Shown in pieces: positions 26,101 through 35,092 of a stretch of 64,000 bases of DNA; position 1 is the stretch's first letter, and every line of letters begins with the position of its first letter. Location of the stretch: positions 4,799,501 to 4,863,500 of the forward strand of contig NZ_CP089981.1 in NCBI RefSeq assembly GCF_021389975.1, written 5' to 3'. The notes beneath the pieces are model-generated. The model was not told the DNA's origin, made no database searches, and saw only the letters and a list, made by a program, of their open reading frames with translations. The translations under genes and the position numbers were made by a program. Origin of the DNA: Fulvivirga ulvae (GTDB taxonomy: Bacteria; Bacteroidota; Bacteroidia; Cytophagales; Cyclobacteriaceae).

Positions 26101-26277
26101 AATGCCGGTGAGTACTAAGAGCAGAAGAGAGTGTTTGGGAATAGGTATAAAACAACAAGCAGGTTGCGCTATTGTTATAAGAGTAACTATGGAAATTGAT
26201 ATGAAATCGTATGGAACAAGTAAAAGCATTCTCAAAACCAAAACACTTGTTAAGAAAACAAATTTAAGATTATACTC

Positions 26278-26781
26278 ATGATTGTACTAGTAGCAGGTCT
26301 GCCGGGAAGTGGTAAAAGCTATTTTGCTGTCCAACTGGCATCAAAAATGGGAACTGATTATGTAAATAGCGATCGTGTCAGGAAAGCACTGGGAGCTTGG
26401 GGTAAATATGCCTTTAAAGATAAACTGGAGGTTTACCGCAAGATGGTTTCACTTGCCGAAAGCTCTTTAATGCACGGTAGGGTCGTAATTGTAGACGCTA
26501 CTTTTTACCTGCAATCTATGCGCAACATGTTTATAAGCCTGGCCCGACAGCATGCGAGTGTTATTCACCTGATAGTTGTACATGCTGACGAGCATCTGAT
26601 CAAACAGCGATTAAACCTACCAAGAAAGGATAGTGAAGCAGATTTTGAGGTATATAATCAGATAAAAACAGAGTTTGAAGAGTTTACGTTTCCCCACCTT
26701 CAGCTGGAGTCGACTGATAATAATATAGAAATTATGCTAAACAGAGCATCTAACTACCTGGAAAGCAAACGGCATGAATGA
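26278..26781 (+). CDS. P-loop kinase (COG0645-like)
   Basis: This 167-residue protein begins with a Walker A motif, VAGLPGSGKSYF, and has the size of small AAA-type or zeta-toxin-like kinases. VVIVDATFYLQSMR supplies the second Asp, and a later Arg-rich segment (HLIKQRLNLPRKDSE) could be the lid. Its stop overlaps the next gene by 8 bases. In many bacteria this kinase and the phosphotransferase-like domain that follows are fused into one protein; here they are separate but translationally coupled. The substrate is unknown. Confidence 0.78.
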   Translation: MIVLVAGLPGSGKSYFAVQLASKMGTDYVNSDRVRKALGAWGKYAFKDKLEVYRKMVSLAESSLMHGRVVIVDATFYLQSMRNMFISLARQHASVIHLIVVHADEHLIKQRLNLPRKDSEADFEVYNQIKTEFEEFTFPHLQLESTDNNIEIMLNRASNYLESKRHE

Positions 26782-27778
26782 AGATGAAATAGCATCACTT
26801 ACCAAAAATGGAATATACAGAGGAGAACCTTTAAACGGTGAGCTTGAAGAGACGCACATTTCCTGGGTAATACTCACAAAAGAGCATGTATTCAAACTGA
26901 AAAAGCCTGTAAAACTTTCATTTCTGGACTTTTCTACCCTGAATCTTCGCAATAAATATTGCGAGAGAGAAGTTATGCTGAACAGCCGCTTTACCGATAT
27001 TTATGAGGCTGTAGTTCCTGTTTATCACTATGATGATTTATGGTATCTGGCAGAGGGCAACGGAAAGATAGTGGACTATGCAGTGCAGATGAAAAGGCTG
27101 GCAACAGCCAGAAGGATGGACAACATGCTCAGACAAAACAAGGTGAGAACCGGAGACGTCAGCATCCTTGCCCATCAGGTAGCCGCTTTTCATAAAAATG
27201 CCGATAAGATTTACCGGCCTTTTGAGTTGTCAACTGCCCGTGCCCTGTTTAACGATATTGGTAATTGCATAAACCTTGTAGAAAAGGAGATAGGCCCAGC
27301 CGGTGCGGAAACAATAGAGCAATCCATAAAATGGAGCGATAACTTTCTGAATCACCATGCCGGGCGATTTCAGGATCGGATCGACACAGGTTTGGTGAGA
27401 GACGTACATGGTGACCTTCATAGTGGTAATGTATTCATTTATAAAAAGCCAGTGATATTTGACTGTATAGAGTTTAATGATCAATACAGGCAAATCGATG
27501 TATTATATGAGGTGGCCTTTATGTGCATGGACCTGGAAGCATTTCATCATCCACAACTGGCAGAGGTATTTCTAAAAAGCTACAGCAACAATTTTCCATG
27601 TTTTGAAGTCAATGAAGATGAGGCAATATTCAGGTACTTCAAATGCCTGAGAGCAAATGTCCGGGCTAAGGTGCAGGCATTAAGTATTGGTCAGAGTCAT
27701 AAAGAAAGGGAAGTCCGGGGCCATATCAGGAAGGTGGAAAAATATATCAACCTTATGAAAGGTTATATGAGGCAATAA
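26774..27778 (+). CDS. Aminoglycoside-phosphotransferase-fold protein (COG2187-like)
   Basis: This 334-residue protein has the APH/kinase-fold active site RDVHGDLHSGNVFIYKKPVIFDCIEF: catalytic Asp in HGD, Asn in GN, and the metal Asp in FDC. An early HVFKLKKPVKL segment would bring the ATP-binding Lys. It is the C-terminal partner of the split AAA-kinase pair and starts inside that gene. Members of this family are found in many Gram-negative bacteria, but antibiotic resistance should not be assumed; the physiological substrate is not known. Confidence 0.8.
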   Translation: MNEDEIASLTKNGIYRGEPLNGELEETHISWVILTKEHVFKLKKPVKLSFLDFSTLNLRNKYCEREVMLNSRFTDIYEAVVPVYHYDDLWYLAEGNGKIVDYAVQMKRLATARRMDNMLRQNKVRTGDVSILAHQVAAFHKNADKIYRPFELSTARALFNDIGNCINLVEKEIGPAGAETIEQSIKWSDNFLNHHAGRFQDRIDTGLVRDVHGDLHSGNVFIYKKPVIFDCIEFNDQYRQIDVLYEVAFMCMDLEAFHHPQLAEVFLKSYSNNFPCFEVNEDEAIFRYFKCLRANVRAKVQALSIGQSHKEREVRGHIRKVEKYINLMKGYMRQ

Positions 27779-27822
27779 CGAGCAACGTGCCGGATTAACA
27801 AGATAAAAATATTTCCTACTGA

Positions 27823-27834
27823 TGACACACGTCA
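27823..27834. promoter_or_regulatory. Crp/Fnr-type palindrome TGAC-ACAC-GTCA
   Basis: Exact TGAC-N4-GTCA, with the palindrome extending to GATGAC-ACAC-GTCATC. It lies 56 bases before the YtxH start codon, a usual activator position. Confidence 0.6.
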
Positions 27835-27890
27835 TCGACTATATCTAAAACAGCCCTTAAATTAGCTGGTACAATAAAACAACTACACCT

Positions 27891-28145
27891 ATGAATACAG
27901 GAAAAGCAATATTAGGAGTAATGGCAGGGATTGCCGCGGGTGCCATAATTGGGGTATTACTTGCCCCGGAAAAAGGCTCAGATACCAGAAAAGTCCTTTT
28001 GGGCAAAGGTGAAGACTTTGCAAAGGATATTAATAAAAAGATCGACAAGAAATTTGATGAGCTTATGCACGCCATTACGGCCAAGTTCAGGTCTGCTCAA
28101 AACGACCTGATAAAGCCTAAAAAGAATAAGGCGGAAGTGTCGTAA
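27891..28145 (+). CDS. YtxH domain protein
   Basis: This 84-residue protein has one membrane helix near the start (ILGVMAGIAAGAIIGVLLAP) followed by EKGSDTRKVLLGKGEDFAKD, the YtxH pattern. A basic amphipathic tail (DLIKPKKNKAEV) follows. YtxH proteins are small stress-linked membrane proteins whose mechanism is not settled. The exact TGAC-ACAC-GTCA palindrome is directly upstream, so this is one of the best candidate targets of the Crp-type regulator. Confidence 0.85.
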   Translation: MNTGKAILGVMAGIAAGAIIGVLLAPEKGSDTRKVLLGKGEDFAKDINKKIDKKFDELMHAITAKFRSAQNDLIKPKKNKAEVS

Positions 28146-28711
28146 CGGTAGAGGTATGGTTGTATCAGCAATGAGAGCATGGTTGCTTGGAGAGGTATCA
28201 GACCTTTAGGAAGTTACCGAACCATTAACTATGGCGGAGTTGCCCATACCTGTACTAAAAGAGTAGAAAATACTGGCCAGGATTTTATGTTGCGGTATCT
28301 GTCATATGGAGTCTGATGAAATTGAGTGCCGGACTCTCTCGTATCTAAGAGGTCATGTGTTGGAATAAACTTACAGGATTAATGCTGCAACTCAAACCCG
28401 TAGGCCGACTGGTAGTTAATGCCATCAGAAAGGAGCCGGGACGATCAGGATGCGCTGCTCAAGATTGCCAAAATTCCTATTAAACCGCAAGAGGAAACCA
28501 ATTATTCCGAAAAGCCGGCCAAGTCCTTTTGGATCTCAGACATAAACATATAATAGAGGCTAAAGTGCTAATATGTAGATAGTTTGACTGCTCACATTTT
28601 GCAGTGTACCATTCATCGCTTCAGCTTTGCTCTGTGTTTTCAGACAGTTCGTCATCACCAACCACAGAGTATTGGTCACTGTCAATCTGATTACCATTTA
28701 TCGAAATAAGG
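28146..28711. other. Gene-free region, possibly decayed
   Basis: No complete gene is seen in these 566 bases. On the minus strand, about 28615-28705 reads as a short coding-like stretch without a start codon (QIDSDQYSVVGDDELSENTE, then a stop), in another frame beyond the end of the export-protein gene. Around 28390-28440 on the plus strand a peptide-like stretch also lacks flanking frame. These may be remnants of lost genes. Confidence 0.35.
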
Positions 28712-29176
28712 TTATATCAGCTGAATACCCTTATTGCCGAAGTAAGCTCCCAAAGTCACGATAAGGCAAGAGATAATTACACCGAGGCTGATAGCCGTGA
28801 AAGCTCTTTTTGCCGGTATTTTGAACAGAATAGCTGCAATAGACCCCATATAAGCACCGGTAACCGGCAAGGGGATCATCACAAAAATCATCAACCCCCA
28901 AAAGCCGTATTTTTCTATGCTGTTGCCCACAATATTCTTAGCCCGGCGGGAGAGGCGTATACTTTGCTTTTTATATAAAGAATACTTCCACATTTTTTGG
29001 TCAAAAGCTTTTACAATGGTGTGCATGATTGGAAACACCAGAAGGTTGGCAGCAAGCCCTGACAAAAATGCCAATATTGGAGGTACGCCATTTAAAATGC
29101 CGTAAGGAATACCTACACGTGCCTCACCTAATGGTGAAATGCTGAATAAAATTGTAAAAAGAATGTCTGTGAACAT
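28712..29176 (-). CDS. Small multidrug export protein (COG2426 / Sm_multidrug_ex)
   Basis: From ATG 29176 this is a 154-residue membrane protein with four hydrophobic segments. The family motif SPLGEARVGIPYGI lies near the N-terminus, followed by GLAANLLVFPIMH and, later, IPLPVTGAYMGSIAAIL. An upstream ATG at 29272 would add 32 residues that match nothing, so the shorter start is chosen. The family name is historical; transport of drugs is not well shown. The tandem-repeat array begins about 225 bases upstream. Confidence 0.8.
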   Translation of the reverse strand: MFTDILFTILFSISPLGEARVGIPYGILNGVPPILAFLSGLAANLLVFPIMHTIVKAFDQKMWKYSLYKKQSIRLSRRAKNIVGNSIEKYGFWGLMIFVMIPLPVTGAYMGSIAAILFKIPAKRAFTAISLGVIISCLIVTLGAYFGNKGIQLI

Positions 29177-29401
29177 ACTAAAAACAGGCCGAAAAATAAT
29201 GTTTAAAAAGTTATTCTCATGTTCGGGATGCAACAAAAAAATAGCCTGAACAATTGCACAATGTAAATACAAATTCAGGCATCAGGGTAAGCTGCATGCT
29301 TCTTGTTTTTGATAACGCAAAGCTGAAGAAATAAGTTAAAATAATCTGACTTTTTTCGCGGTTTATTTTTATAATTTACCATTCTAAGTTTACAGGGTAT
29401 A

Positions 29402-30127
29402 GTTTACCATTTCACCACAAACACAAATCACTTCGGTCTCCGGTCTCCCGACTCCGAGCCATAACCACTCCCCAAATACTGATCACCTGTTACAGATCAC
29501 CGTTTACCATTTCACCACAAACACAAATCACTTCGGTCTCCGGTCTCCCGACTTCGAACCTTAACCACTCCCCAAATACTGATCACCCGTTACAGATCTC
29601 CGTTTACCATTTCACCACAACACAAATCACTTCGGTCTCCGGTCTCCCGACTTCGAACCTTAACCACTCCCCAAATACTGATCACCCGTTACAGATCTCC
29701 GTTTACCATTTCACCACAAACACAAATCACTTCGGTCTCCGGTTCTCCCGACTTCGAACCTTAACCACTCCCCAAATACTGATCACCGTTTACGATTTAC
29801 CACAAACACAAATCACTTCGGTCTCCGGTCTCCCAACTCCGAGCCTTAACCACTCCCCAAATACTGATTTACCTATTACTTATAACCGTTTACCATTTCA
29901 CCACAAACACAAATCACTTCGGTCTCCGGTCTCCCGACTTCGAACCTTAACCACTCCCCAAATACTGATCACCGTTTACGATTTACCACAAACACAAATC
30001 ACTTCGATCTCCGGTCTCCCAACTCCGAGCCTTAACCACTCCCCAAATACTGATTTACCTATTACTTATAACCGTTTACCATTTCACCACAAACACAAAT
30101 CACTTCGGTCTCCGGTCTCCCGACTTC
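29402..30127. repeat. Array of about eight 100-bp direct tandem repeats
   Basis: Units start at 29402, 29502, 29602, 29701, 29788, 29888, 29974 and 30074, giving periods of 100, 100, 99, 87, 100, 86 and 100. Each holds GTTTACCATTTCACCACAAA, CACTTCGGTCTCCGGTCTCC and CCACTCCCCAAATACTGAT. Units 4 and 6 are shorter, lacking about 13 bases before the next GTTTAC; the unit that follows each of them begins GTTTACGATTTACC, which hints at a roughly 186-bp higher-order repeat. No open frame crosses the array. It lies between divergent genes. There are no CRISPR spacers because the whole unit repeats. Confidence 0.9.
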
Positions 30128-30229
30128 AGACTTAAACTTCACCACCAACGCAATCACTTCAGACTTTGCAAACTCACCATCTTATCCTAAATTCACCGGC
30201 GGAAAGCCCCGGAGCCTGTTGGCAATTGC

Positions 30230-31240
30230 ATGACAAACCACATCCAAATATTATCTGTACATATTCAACTGCTAAACGAGCTGCATTTTAAGAGGAAGCG
30301 GCATGTCGGCAGGATGATGCGAGAACTAAACAGCTTACTGGTTGGTGCCGGTCAGCAACTTTCAGAAAGCCAGAAGAAGAGAATAGCCGTATATACTGTG
30401 CTTGGTTTGTATGTCAACTCCTGCTTTGCCGCCCTAAGAGGCAGGAAGCTTGGCAAAACCGAAATAAGGAATACGTTACACCTAAGCATACTCACTCCTC
30501 TGCTTGATGATCTCACTGATATTTTGAAGCTATCTTCCAGTGAAATATTAGAGCAGCTCAATAATTATAAAGGTGGCCATGCGCCTGAAATGCTACTGCC
30601 AAAGTACCTGTACGACCAGATCAGGGATAACTGCAATAAGGATTTATTTTACCAAACATTCAGGCAGGCGCTTATTGCCCAGGATGAAAGTCTGCTTCAA
30701 TTGGAAGCCCCACGGCTATCCGATGAGCAACTAAGCAAAATCACTTACGAAAAAGGAAGTATCTGGACAGTTTTGTTCAGGCTTATGCTTACCGGTTCCT
30801 TAAAAGCCAATGAGCAGGAAGCCATTCTTCTGTTCGGTCACCTCATACAGTTGACCAATGATATGTACGATGTCTATAAAGATCTTCAAAACGGGCAGCA
30901 AACCCTTTTTACCAATACCCACGATATCAGGCATCAAGAGCAGGAATATGATCAACTCATTGAAAGCATGACACAAGCCTTTTTGTCGTTGGATCATGAG
31001 CAAAAGCATATCAAAAAATGCCTGCGCAAGCTCAGCGTTATTACCTCATTGGGCAAGCTATGCCTTGAGCAACTAAAAAGCCGTCAGGCCAAAACCAATA
31101 ACATTTTTATACCTGCCAGCTACACCCGCAGCCAGCTTGTTTGTGATATGGAAAAGTGGTCTAACAGGAGGAGGTATGTTGGCTTGCAGTTGGAGGTTGG
31201 TAGGCTGATTAGCAGACTAATAAATTTACACTATAAATAG
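30230..31240 (+). CDS. Class I isoprenoid-synthase-fold protein
   Basis: This 336-residue all-helical protein has DDLTD at residues 93-97, fitting the first Asp-rich motif (DDxxD) of class I isoprenoid synthases. NDMYDVYKD at 211-219 sits where these enzymes have the second metal motif. No signal peptide or membrane helix is present. These motifs bind diphosphate through Mg in prenyl transferases and terpene synthases. The enzyme class is supported by the motif pair and spacing, but the product is unknown and no other terpene genes are adjacent. It is a single gene right after the tandem-repeat array. Confidence 0.65.
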   Translation: MTNHIQILSVHIQLLNELHFKRKRHVGRMMRELNSLLVGAGQQLSESQKKRIAVYTVLGLYVNSCFAALRGRKLGKTEIRNTLHLSILTPLLDDLTDILKLSSSEILEQLNNYKGGHAPEMLLPKYLYDQIRDNCNKDLFYQTFRQALIAQDESLLQLEAPRLSDEQLSKITYEKGSIWTVLFRLMLTGSLKANEQEAILLFGHLIQLTNDMYDVYKDLQNGQQTLFTNTHDIRHQEQEYDQLIESMTQAFLSLDHEQKHIKKCLRKLSVITSLGKLCLEQLKSRQAKTNNIFIPASYTRSQLVCDMEKWSNRRRYVGLQLEVGRLISRLINLHYK

Positions 31241-31491
31241 TAATAGATTCGTAATTTATCAGATTCCTGTTTTCCCATTCTTATTAGCAGTGCTTGGCAA
31301 TGATAATTTAGTCTGGCGATTAAACCCGTAATGCAGCTTTCCCATCGGCAGGCATCATACAGCTTAAAGGAGCTTCTTTTATATTATAAACGTACATTCT
31401 AAACAGGGAAAATGGTTTTTTGACATTTCAATTATAATTTTTGATATTTGTTGTTTTTTGTTTTTGTGAAATTTTAAGAAAATAATTTAGG

Positions 31492-33603
31492 ATGAGAGCT
31501 AAAATGCTACTGCTTGGATTCGTTATACTTTTGTTTAATGCTTGTAAAGAGGATGACTCCGACTCTGTTGATCCCGTTTTGGAGGATCCAAATTTTGATG
31601 AATTTAATATTGTAGAGTCTATAACCTTTGAAAACGAAGAAATTCCTGCTTTTTCCCGCATAATAGTAACGTTTCACTATCCTATTGGCAGTGAAGTAAC
31701 ACTATCTGATAAAAGGATTACTTATAGACCAAAATTCGGTGAATTTGATGTCGTCGCTTTTGATTTATCTAATGCATTTTTTGAATGGAATGCCGATTCC
31801 ACTCAACTGAGCATCGAACCAGAAAAAAGCTGGCGTATCGATCAGGAAATGAGCTTTAGTATTACCACATCCTGGGAAAGATTAGTAGATGGTGAGTGGG
31901 AAAGGAGAGGTACTGATATATTAAATTCTACGCTGACAACTGGTGTAGTTCCCGAGATACTGGGTACTGTTTCAATCGCTGAAGATGATTACCTTAATAT
32001 TTTTGAAAATATTCATTTTAGTACTCAACTGGACCTTGATAAGGCTATAGACGGCTTTAAGCCTTTTATTGATGATGTTTTAATTCTTTATAAAAATGAC
32101 ACTCTTTCCACCTCCTTTGAGGTTGCTGCGAATACCCGTATGATTGAGATAGTCCCTGAATCACTTTTACCAGTTTCAGAATTAAATGAAGACTTAACAC
32201 TCATTATTGAGGCAAGCTGGAGAAAGCAGGTAGACGGAGAGTGGGTGAAAATTACCGGAGAAAAAATAGAGGTAAACTTTAGTGCAAAACTGGATGAAAT
32301 TGAGATCGAGTTCTTACCTAAAGAGAATGAAGGTAAGGTAAGTGTTTATTTTAACCCATCGTTAAAATTCAATTATTCCATGGGCGAGCCTTTGGATTTA
32401 AACTCAGGTATAAGACCAAACTATACAGTAATAAGGCTGGAGGATAGCAATGCTCAGCAACCCAATGCCGATATAGTTTGGTCTGAAGATAACAGTTCAG
32501 TTGAATTTAACATGATTGACAGGCTTCCGGAAAATGAGACAATGACTTTTTTAGTAAATGTTTATTGGGAGAGGTTGGTCAATGAGGAGTGGCAATCACT
32601 GGGAGCTGAATACCAAAATCAACATGAGTCAGTATTCTATACCAATTCAAAGGAAAATTCAGAATTGCTAAGCATTTCCGAATTTGACTACAGCTACCCG
32701 ATGCCATTTCAGATTAATTTTCTTAAGGCAGAGTCTGACCAGGGGTATATCAAATTAAAAGCAGTTGATAATGACATTGAAGATCTTATCATAAATACAC
32801 CGGCTATAGATCTTTATGCAGCTTTTAGAGATAAAACAAATGCTTACAATATTGAAGTACCATTGATGTATGATAATGAAAAAAAGCAGTTTGAATTTAG
32901 CGTCCCAAATGATTTGCCAAATGATGAAATGTTACAGTTGGAGCTATGGGGACATGATGGTGCAAAGCCAATAGTACTCAGTAAAGTTTATTTTGGTACT
33001 AGTGCGTATAATACACTTCAGGACAGGATTGATGCAATGACTTTTGTTTCCGGGGCACGCAGGCCCTTAAGGCCAGGGGTACATGAATTGCTTAAGACAT
33101 ACCTGGAAGGAGAAATGTTTGATTATGCTGAATTTGAGACACTAATTTCAATGAGGGCAAATCTTGAAAGTAACGATTATTTCAGTAATGAAATCTATCC
33201 GTTAATATATGATGGAATTGAAAGGGGTGAGCTTGATCTTAGCTGGAGAGATGACTCTGAATATGGGTTGATTCCTGAAAATGCTGTTTATTTAAGACAA
33301 TACCCTGGTGATAAAGAAGCTAGTTATACAGATTATATAAATGGTTACAGACCATATATCACTGATCTTGGCGCTATGATTTATAACCTCGTGGATATAT
33401 ATGAAAGAGATTATCAAGACTTAAAGGCTCAAATAAATAATATTAGCAGCGCAGAAAGAAGTGACTGGATGAATCAATTGCTATCATCGTCTTTCCCTGC
33501 CATAACCAAGGGAGATTATGCCTTTATCATCAGTTATACACTCCCCGGTACAGGAGAAGTAACATCTGAGGTTTCATTGAGTGTTACCAATCCGGTGGAC
33601 TAA
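31492..33603 (+). CDS. Large Ig-like surface lipoprotein of unknown function
   Basis: This 703-residue protein starts with a lipoprotein signal ending LFNAC (Cys 18) and an acidic KEDDSDSVD segment typical of Bacteroidota surface lipoproteins. The first 400 residues contain three strand-rich repeats, each ending in a similar core: SWERLVDGEWERRG, SWRKQVDGEWVKITG and YWERLVNEEWQSLG. They resemble bacterial Ig-like domains. The last 300 residues are mixed and more helical. The function is unknown; adhesion or ligand binding at the cell surface is likely. The gene is AT-rich compared with its neighbours, which may indicate transfer. Confidence 0.65.
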   Translation: MRAKMLLLGFVILLFNACKEDDSDSVDPVLEDPNFDEFNIVESITFENEEIPAFSRIIVTFHYPIGSEVTLSDKRITYRPKFGEFDVVAFDLSNAFFEWNADSTQLSIEPEKSWRIDQEMSFSITTSWERLVDGEWERRGTDILNSTLTTGVVPEILGTVSIAEDDYLNIFENIHFSTQLDLDKAIDGFKPFIDDVLILYKNDTLSTSFEVAANTRMIEIVPESLLPVSELNEDLTLIIEASWRKQVDGEWVKITGEKIEVNFSAKLDEIEIEFLPKENEGKVSVYFNPSLKFNYSMGEPLDLNSGIRPNYTVIRLEDSNAQQPNADIVWSEDNSSVEFNMIDRLPENETMTFLVNVYWERLVNEEWQSLGAEYQNQHESVFYTNSKENSELLSISEFDYSYPMPFQINFLKAESDQGYIKLKAVDNDIEDLIINTPAIDLYAAFRDKTNAYNIEVPLMYDNEKKQFEFSVPNDLPNDEMLQLELWGHDGAKPIVLSKVYFGTSAYNTLQDRIDAMTFVSGARRPLRPGVHELLKTYLEGEMFDYAEFETLISMRANLESNDYFSNEIYPLIYDGIERGELDLSWRDDSEYGLIPENAVYLRQYPGDKEASYTDYINGYRPYITDLGAMIYNLVDIYERDYQDLKAQINNISSAERSDWMNQLLSSSFPAITKGDYAFIISYTLPGTGEVTSEVSLSVTNPVD

Positions 33604-33837
33604 AACCTTTTATTCGGTTGTCACCTTCCATATGCAGTGTATAGAGGGAAAGCACCCTTTAAAACTCTTACGTGTATATTATTTACTTTGGCAAGATTAG
33701 TCCACATGAGACAGGACTAATCTTGCCAGAGTACGTCTGCCTGGCATCAGCGAAAGTACAATTATTAAATTGAGTGTTTTCCTTCCCGTCAGCGTGGAGG
33801 CCTTTATTAAAATAATATATCCTTATTTAAGGATTTT

Positions 33838-34161
33838 TTAACCTGTTATTTTTAAAGAATCAATAAGTTCATTCTTAATTTTCATATGGTATTTTAAAAT
33901 AGCCGGACTCCCGGGAAATGTGCCCGTTACTTTTACAGACAGGACACTTGAGACTGCAGTTTCTTCCAATTTAACCGGCTCCGTCAACATGTTATATTTT
34001 TTATGAGCTTTATCTATCCATTGTTGGATTTCAATCCTTCCGCTGTAAGTATTGCCTTCGTCTGAAACAATTGCTACATCAGAAAAACAATTAGCATAAA
34101 TTTGACTATCACCGCTATTCTGCGCATTAATCAGTGTTTCTATAATTTTTGGTATTTTCAT
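33838..34161 (-). CDS. NTF2-like / SnoaL-fold protein
   Basis: This 107-residue protein fits the NTF2-like cone fold: N-terminal helix with Gln-Asn-Ser-Gly-Asp (INAQNSGDSQIYANCF), then the SGRIEIQQWIDKAHKKY helix and three strands ending KYHMKIKNELI. The family is diverse and includes small enzymes and binding proteins. It follows an SDR gene after 11 bases on the same strand, so both are probably co-transcribed. Three further NTF2-like proteins occur in this window (41638, 50386, 59702). Confidence 0.75.
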   Translation of the reverse strand: MKIPKIIETLINAQNSGDSQIYANCFSDVAIVSDEGNTYSGRIEIQQWIDKAHKKYNMLTEPVKLEETAVSSVLSVKVTGTFPGSPAILKYHMKIKNELIDSLKITG

Positions 34162-34172
34162 GTTTTTTCAAT

Positions 34173-34961
34173 TTAAATAGTTGGAATGGTGCCGCCATCA
34201 ATGACAAATTCAGTTCCTGTTAAATATCCTGCTCGTGGTGATACCAGGAAACCAACCAATTCTGCCACTTCCTCCGGTTTGGCAGGTCTGCCAAACGGTA
34301 TCCCTCCCAGAGCATTCATTACATTTTGTGTTGCTTCCTGCACGGTAGTTTTTGAGCTATTAGCAATTCTTTCCATCATTCTTTCCGCAGATTTGGTCAT
34401 AATCCACCCCGGAGAGACGGTTAAAACCCGGATACCTTTTGAAGCAACTTCGTTAGAAAGATTTTTACTGTAGTTGATCAGGCCTGCTTTTGCGGCTGCA
34501 TAGGGTAGGGTAGAGTCATATAGAGGTAACTTGCCCTGAATGGAAGCAATATGGATAATTACCCCACTTTTGCGCTCAATCATCTGTGGTAAAAAACCTC
34601 TGTCCAGCCTAACCGGTGCGAGTAAGTTGGTTTGAATAGTTTCTTCCCAATCCTGGTCATGGAGTGCGGCAAATCCACCACCCGGCGTCTCTGAGCCTCC
34701 TAAGCTGTTAACCAGAATATCCAGTCTGCCATATTTAGAAATCACTTCTTCTACGACTTTGGCCGTACCTTTGGCCATACTCAGGTCAGCAGGAATAAAA
34801 TGAAAGGGAGTATCTTCAGGCTTATTTCGTGCAGTAATTATCACAGTAGCACCTGCTGTATATAAGCGTTCTGCTATAGCCCTGCCTGCACCCTTTGAGC
34901 CTCCGGTTACAAGCGCTATTTTACCAGCTAACTCATGGTTAAAATTGAATTCGTTTTCCAT
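34173..34961 (-). CDS. Short-chain dehydrogenase/reductase
   Basis: From ATG 34961 this is 262 residues. It has the Rossmann motif TGGSKGAGRAIA, the NSLGG segment replacing NNAG, the catalytic Ser in IHIASIQG and YAAAKAGLI for Tyr/Lys, and a C-terminal GTEFVIDGG that closes the SDR fold. The upstream frame reaches 35000 but overlaps the divergent promoter of the HxlR gene, so the internal start is preferred. The substrate is unknown. It is divergent from a HxlR regulator, which probably controls it. Confidence 0.88.
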   Translation of the reverse strand: MENEFNFNHELAGKIALVTGGSKGAGRAIAERLYTAGATVIITARNKPEDTPFHFIPADLSMAKGTAKVVEEVISKYGRLDILVNSLGGSETPGGGFAALHDQDWEETIQTNLLAPVRLDRGFLPQMIERKSGVIIHIASIQGKLPLYDSTLPYAAAKAGLINYSKNLSNEVASKGIRVLTVSPGWIMTKSAERMMERIANSSKTTVQEATQNVMNALGGIPFGRPAKPEEVAELVGFLVSPRAGYLTGTEFVIDGGTIPTI

Positions 34962-35080
34962 AGGATTTGAATTTGTTTTCTTAAGGCAAAATTTTGTCAT
35001 ATTGGCGCCATATACAAGTACCGATTATCGATTCATATAGTGATAAAAAAATCATCACCTATATCTATAATAGCTATTTG

Positions 35081-35088
35081 TATCTTTG
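35081..35088 (+). promoter_or_regulatory. Candidate -7 box for the HxlR gene
   Basis: TATCTTTG fits TAnnTTTG and ends 4 bases before the start codon at 35093, which would give a nearly leaderless transcript. An imperfect palindrome, GTGAT..ATCAC at 35040-35058, could be the operator. Confidence 0.4.
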
Positions 35089-35092
35089 TGCT

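Larger units (their letters stand above)
25881..26277. other. Intergenic region with an Fnr-core palindrome and a long hairpin
   Basis: No gene is seen. The region holds TGAT-ATCT-ATCA at 26014-26025, an oligo-T run at 26054-26061, and a 13-base stem at 26069-26100. It separates the divergent GreA-like gene and the AAA-kinase gene and should contain both promoters. Confidence 0.5.

Noticed and set aside
26774..27778. Antibiotic resistance gene (aminoglycoside phosphotransferase)
   Set aside because: Only the kinase fold is shared; the family is widespread with a non-resistance context and a kinase partner.
29402..30127. Possible CRISPR array
   Set aside because: The whole 100-base unit repeats; there are no short repeats with unique spacers and no cas genes nearby.
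29402..30127. tRNA-like boxes (GGTTCGAAGTC and GGAGTGGTTAAGG) on the minus strand of the repeats
   Set aside because: The two boxes are almost adjacent, leaving no anticodon arm, so no tRNA can form.
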